Part shown: positions 63,474 to 64,000 of the stretch, piece after piece
Layout of the letters: every line of letters begins with the position of its first letter
Numbering within the stretch: the stretch's first letter is position 1
Assembly: GCF_032854445.1 (NCBI RefSeq)
Contig: NW_027018037.1
Span: 1-64,000, forward strand
Origin: Liolophura sinensis
Taxonomy: Eukaryota > Mollusca > Polyplacophora > Chitonida > Chitonidae
Direction: 5' to 3'
DNA: 64,000 bases
Position numbers and translations under genes: made by a program
The notes under the pieces: model-generated
What the model saw: only the letters and a program-made list of their open reading frames with translations
The model's database searches: none
What the model was told of the DNA's origin: nothing

Positions 63474-64000
63474 GCCGATACAAACCCCAGCGACGACGAT
63501 GGCTGTCTTCTCCGCATCGTGATTCTTTTGGTTTGGAAAAAGGGGTTTTTGTTTGCCTCCGGCACCAGCAACATGTTAAACGCGCGCGGTGGGTGGTGGG
63601 ACGCTTTCTTGTGGCTTTACCATCCCGTGGTCAGGTGCGCGCATGTGCAAAGTGGCCGGCACTTTAACGTTCACACCCTCATTGGCGCCTAGCTTCTGGT
63701 CATCTGTGGCCACGACGATTTTGTTGTTGTAGTTCGCCACATGGCCGATCTGCAGAAGCATGTCGTTGAGGGCCCTATATAGGCCTATGCCATACACAAA
63801 GTCTACAACACTGTAGCACGTCCTGGTAGCGTTTGATAGCAGTCGGAAGGTCGACCAGAAAGGAAATAGCGTCTTCAACGTCCGCGGCAAACTGTTTTTG
63901 CGCGTCGAAGGCTGTGTCCGTGCCTAGAATACGCGCCCTTGTTTGCGCTTGGTCCCCTGAAATAGCCCACACATATGTCCGGATGGAATCGTTTAGGCTC
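63447..64000 (-). pseudogene. Polinton protein A, C-terminal third, broken, cut by window edge
   Basis: Readable pieces 63972-63775 (ARILGTDTAFDAQKQFAADV, LPTAIKRYQDVLQ) and 63890-63576 (VDFVYGIGLYRALNDMLLQI, VANYNNKIVVATDDQKLGAN). A TAA at 63576 replaces a Gln codon seen in M1. The C-terminal part reaches TTA at 63447-63449, overlapping the end of B by about 25 bp. Confidence 0.65.

Larger units (their letters stand above)
56439..64000. mobile_element. Polinton/Maverick copy M2, inverted relative to M1, window edge cuts it
   Basis: Begins AGTAGTATAC at 56439, the same terminus as M1's, preceded by CCGTCT (56433-56438), a candidate 6-bp target duplication. Gene order matches M1 in mirror image. 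It lacks the polymerase (only its last codons remain) and the whole ATPase. It retains a nearly whole integrase, open gene C and a longer capsid frame. It matches M1 positions from about 860 to 11530. The far end lies outside the window. Confidence 0.93.

Noticed and set aside
1-64000. One single Polinton with very long inverted arms
   Set aside because: The full gene order is present in each arm, termini point inward, and the two flanking 6-bp sequences differ.

Overview
This window looks like repeat-rich nuclear DNA of a marine invertebrate, most likely a gastropod mollusc (inference). The support is a 3' tail ending in GGCGTTAAGCCATAATC plus ATTC repeats on the retrotransposons, tRNA-headed SINEs ending in CGTAAAACACCAATC, and Polinton/Maverick elements carrying metazoan-type genes. 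No intact host gene is visible; the only host-like signal is one small exon with a signal peptide (36511-36561). Nearly everything else is mobile DNA.

Layout. (1) 1-11530: a GC-rich Polinton/Maverick copy (M1), cut by the left window edge. Its polymerase-side terminus lies at 11530. Reading from the left edge it holds an unknown structural candidate (A), a small helical membrane peptide (B), a coiled-coil membrane protein (C), the major capsid protein, the packaging ATPase, four small conserved proteins (E1, E2, F, G), integrase, protein-primed DNA polymerase B, a coiled-coil protein (J), a zinc-binding protein (K), and GC-rich subterminal tandem repeats. (2) 11531-56438: about 45 kb of stacked, mostly broken non-LTR retrotransposons (LINEs) of one I/Nimb-like group. 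The full plan is a 5'UTR of about 0.58 kb, ORF1 with three zinc knuckles, ORF2 with EEP endonuclease, reverse transcriptase, RNase H and a C-terminal domain, and a short 3'UTR with an ATTC tail. Two ORF1 types occur, A and B. Within this region lie two SINEs and a SINE head, two copies of an unrelated RT-type element, TA microsatellites and some unassigned DNA. (3) 56439-64000: a second Polinton copy (M2), inverted relative to M1 and cut by the right window edge.

M1 and M2 are diverged copies with complementary losses. M1 keeps polymerase and ATPase but has lost the integrase core. M2 keeps a nearly whole integrase and an open gene C but has lost the polymerase and the ATPase by clean deletions. 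Neither can be autonomous. Each inward terminus sits inside LINE sequence (M1 in a 5'UTR, M2 in a 3'UTR) next to a different 6-bp sequence, which points to two separate insertions rather than one element with giant arms.

How the genes work together (family knowledge): in an active Polinton the polymerase and integrase copy and insert the element, while the capsid protein and ATPase would build and fill virus-like particles. C and the capsid gene diverge from a 23-bp gap that holds an inverted repeat conserved in both copies. Integrase and polymerase converge with a 12-bp overlap in both copies. In the LINEs, ORF1 stop and ORF2 start overlap as TAATG in most copies that retain the junction.
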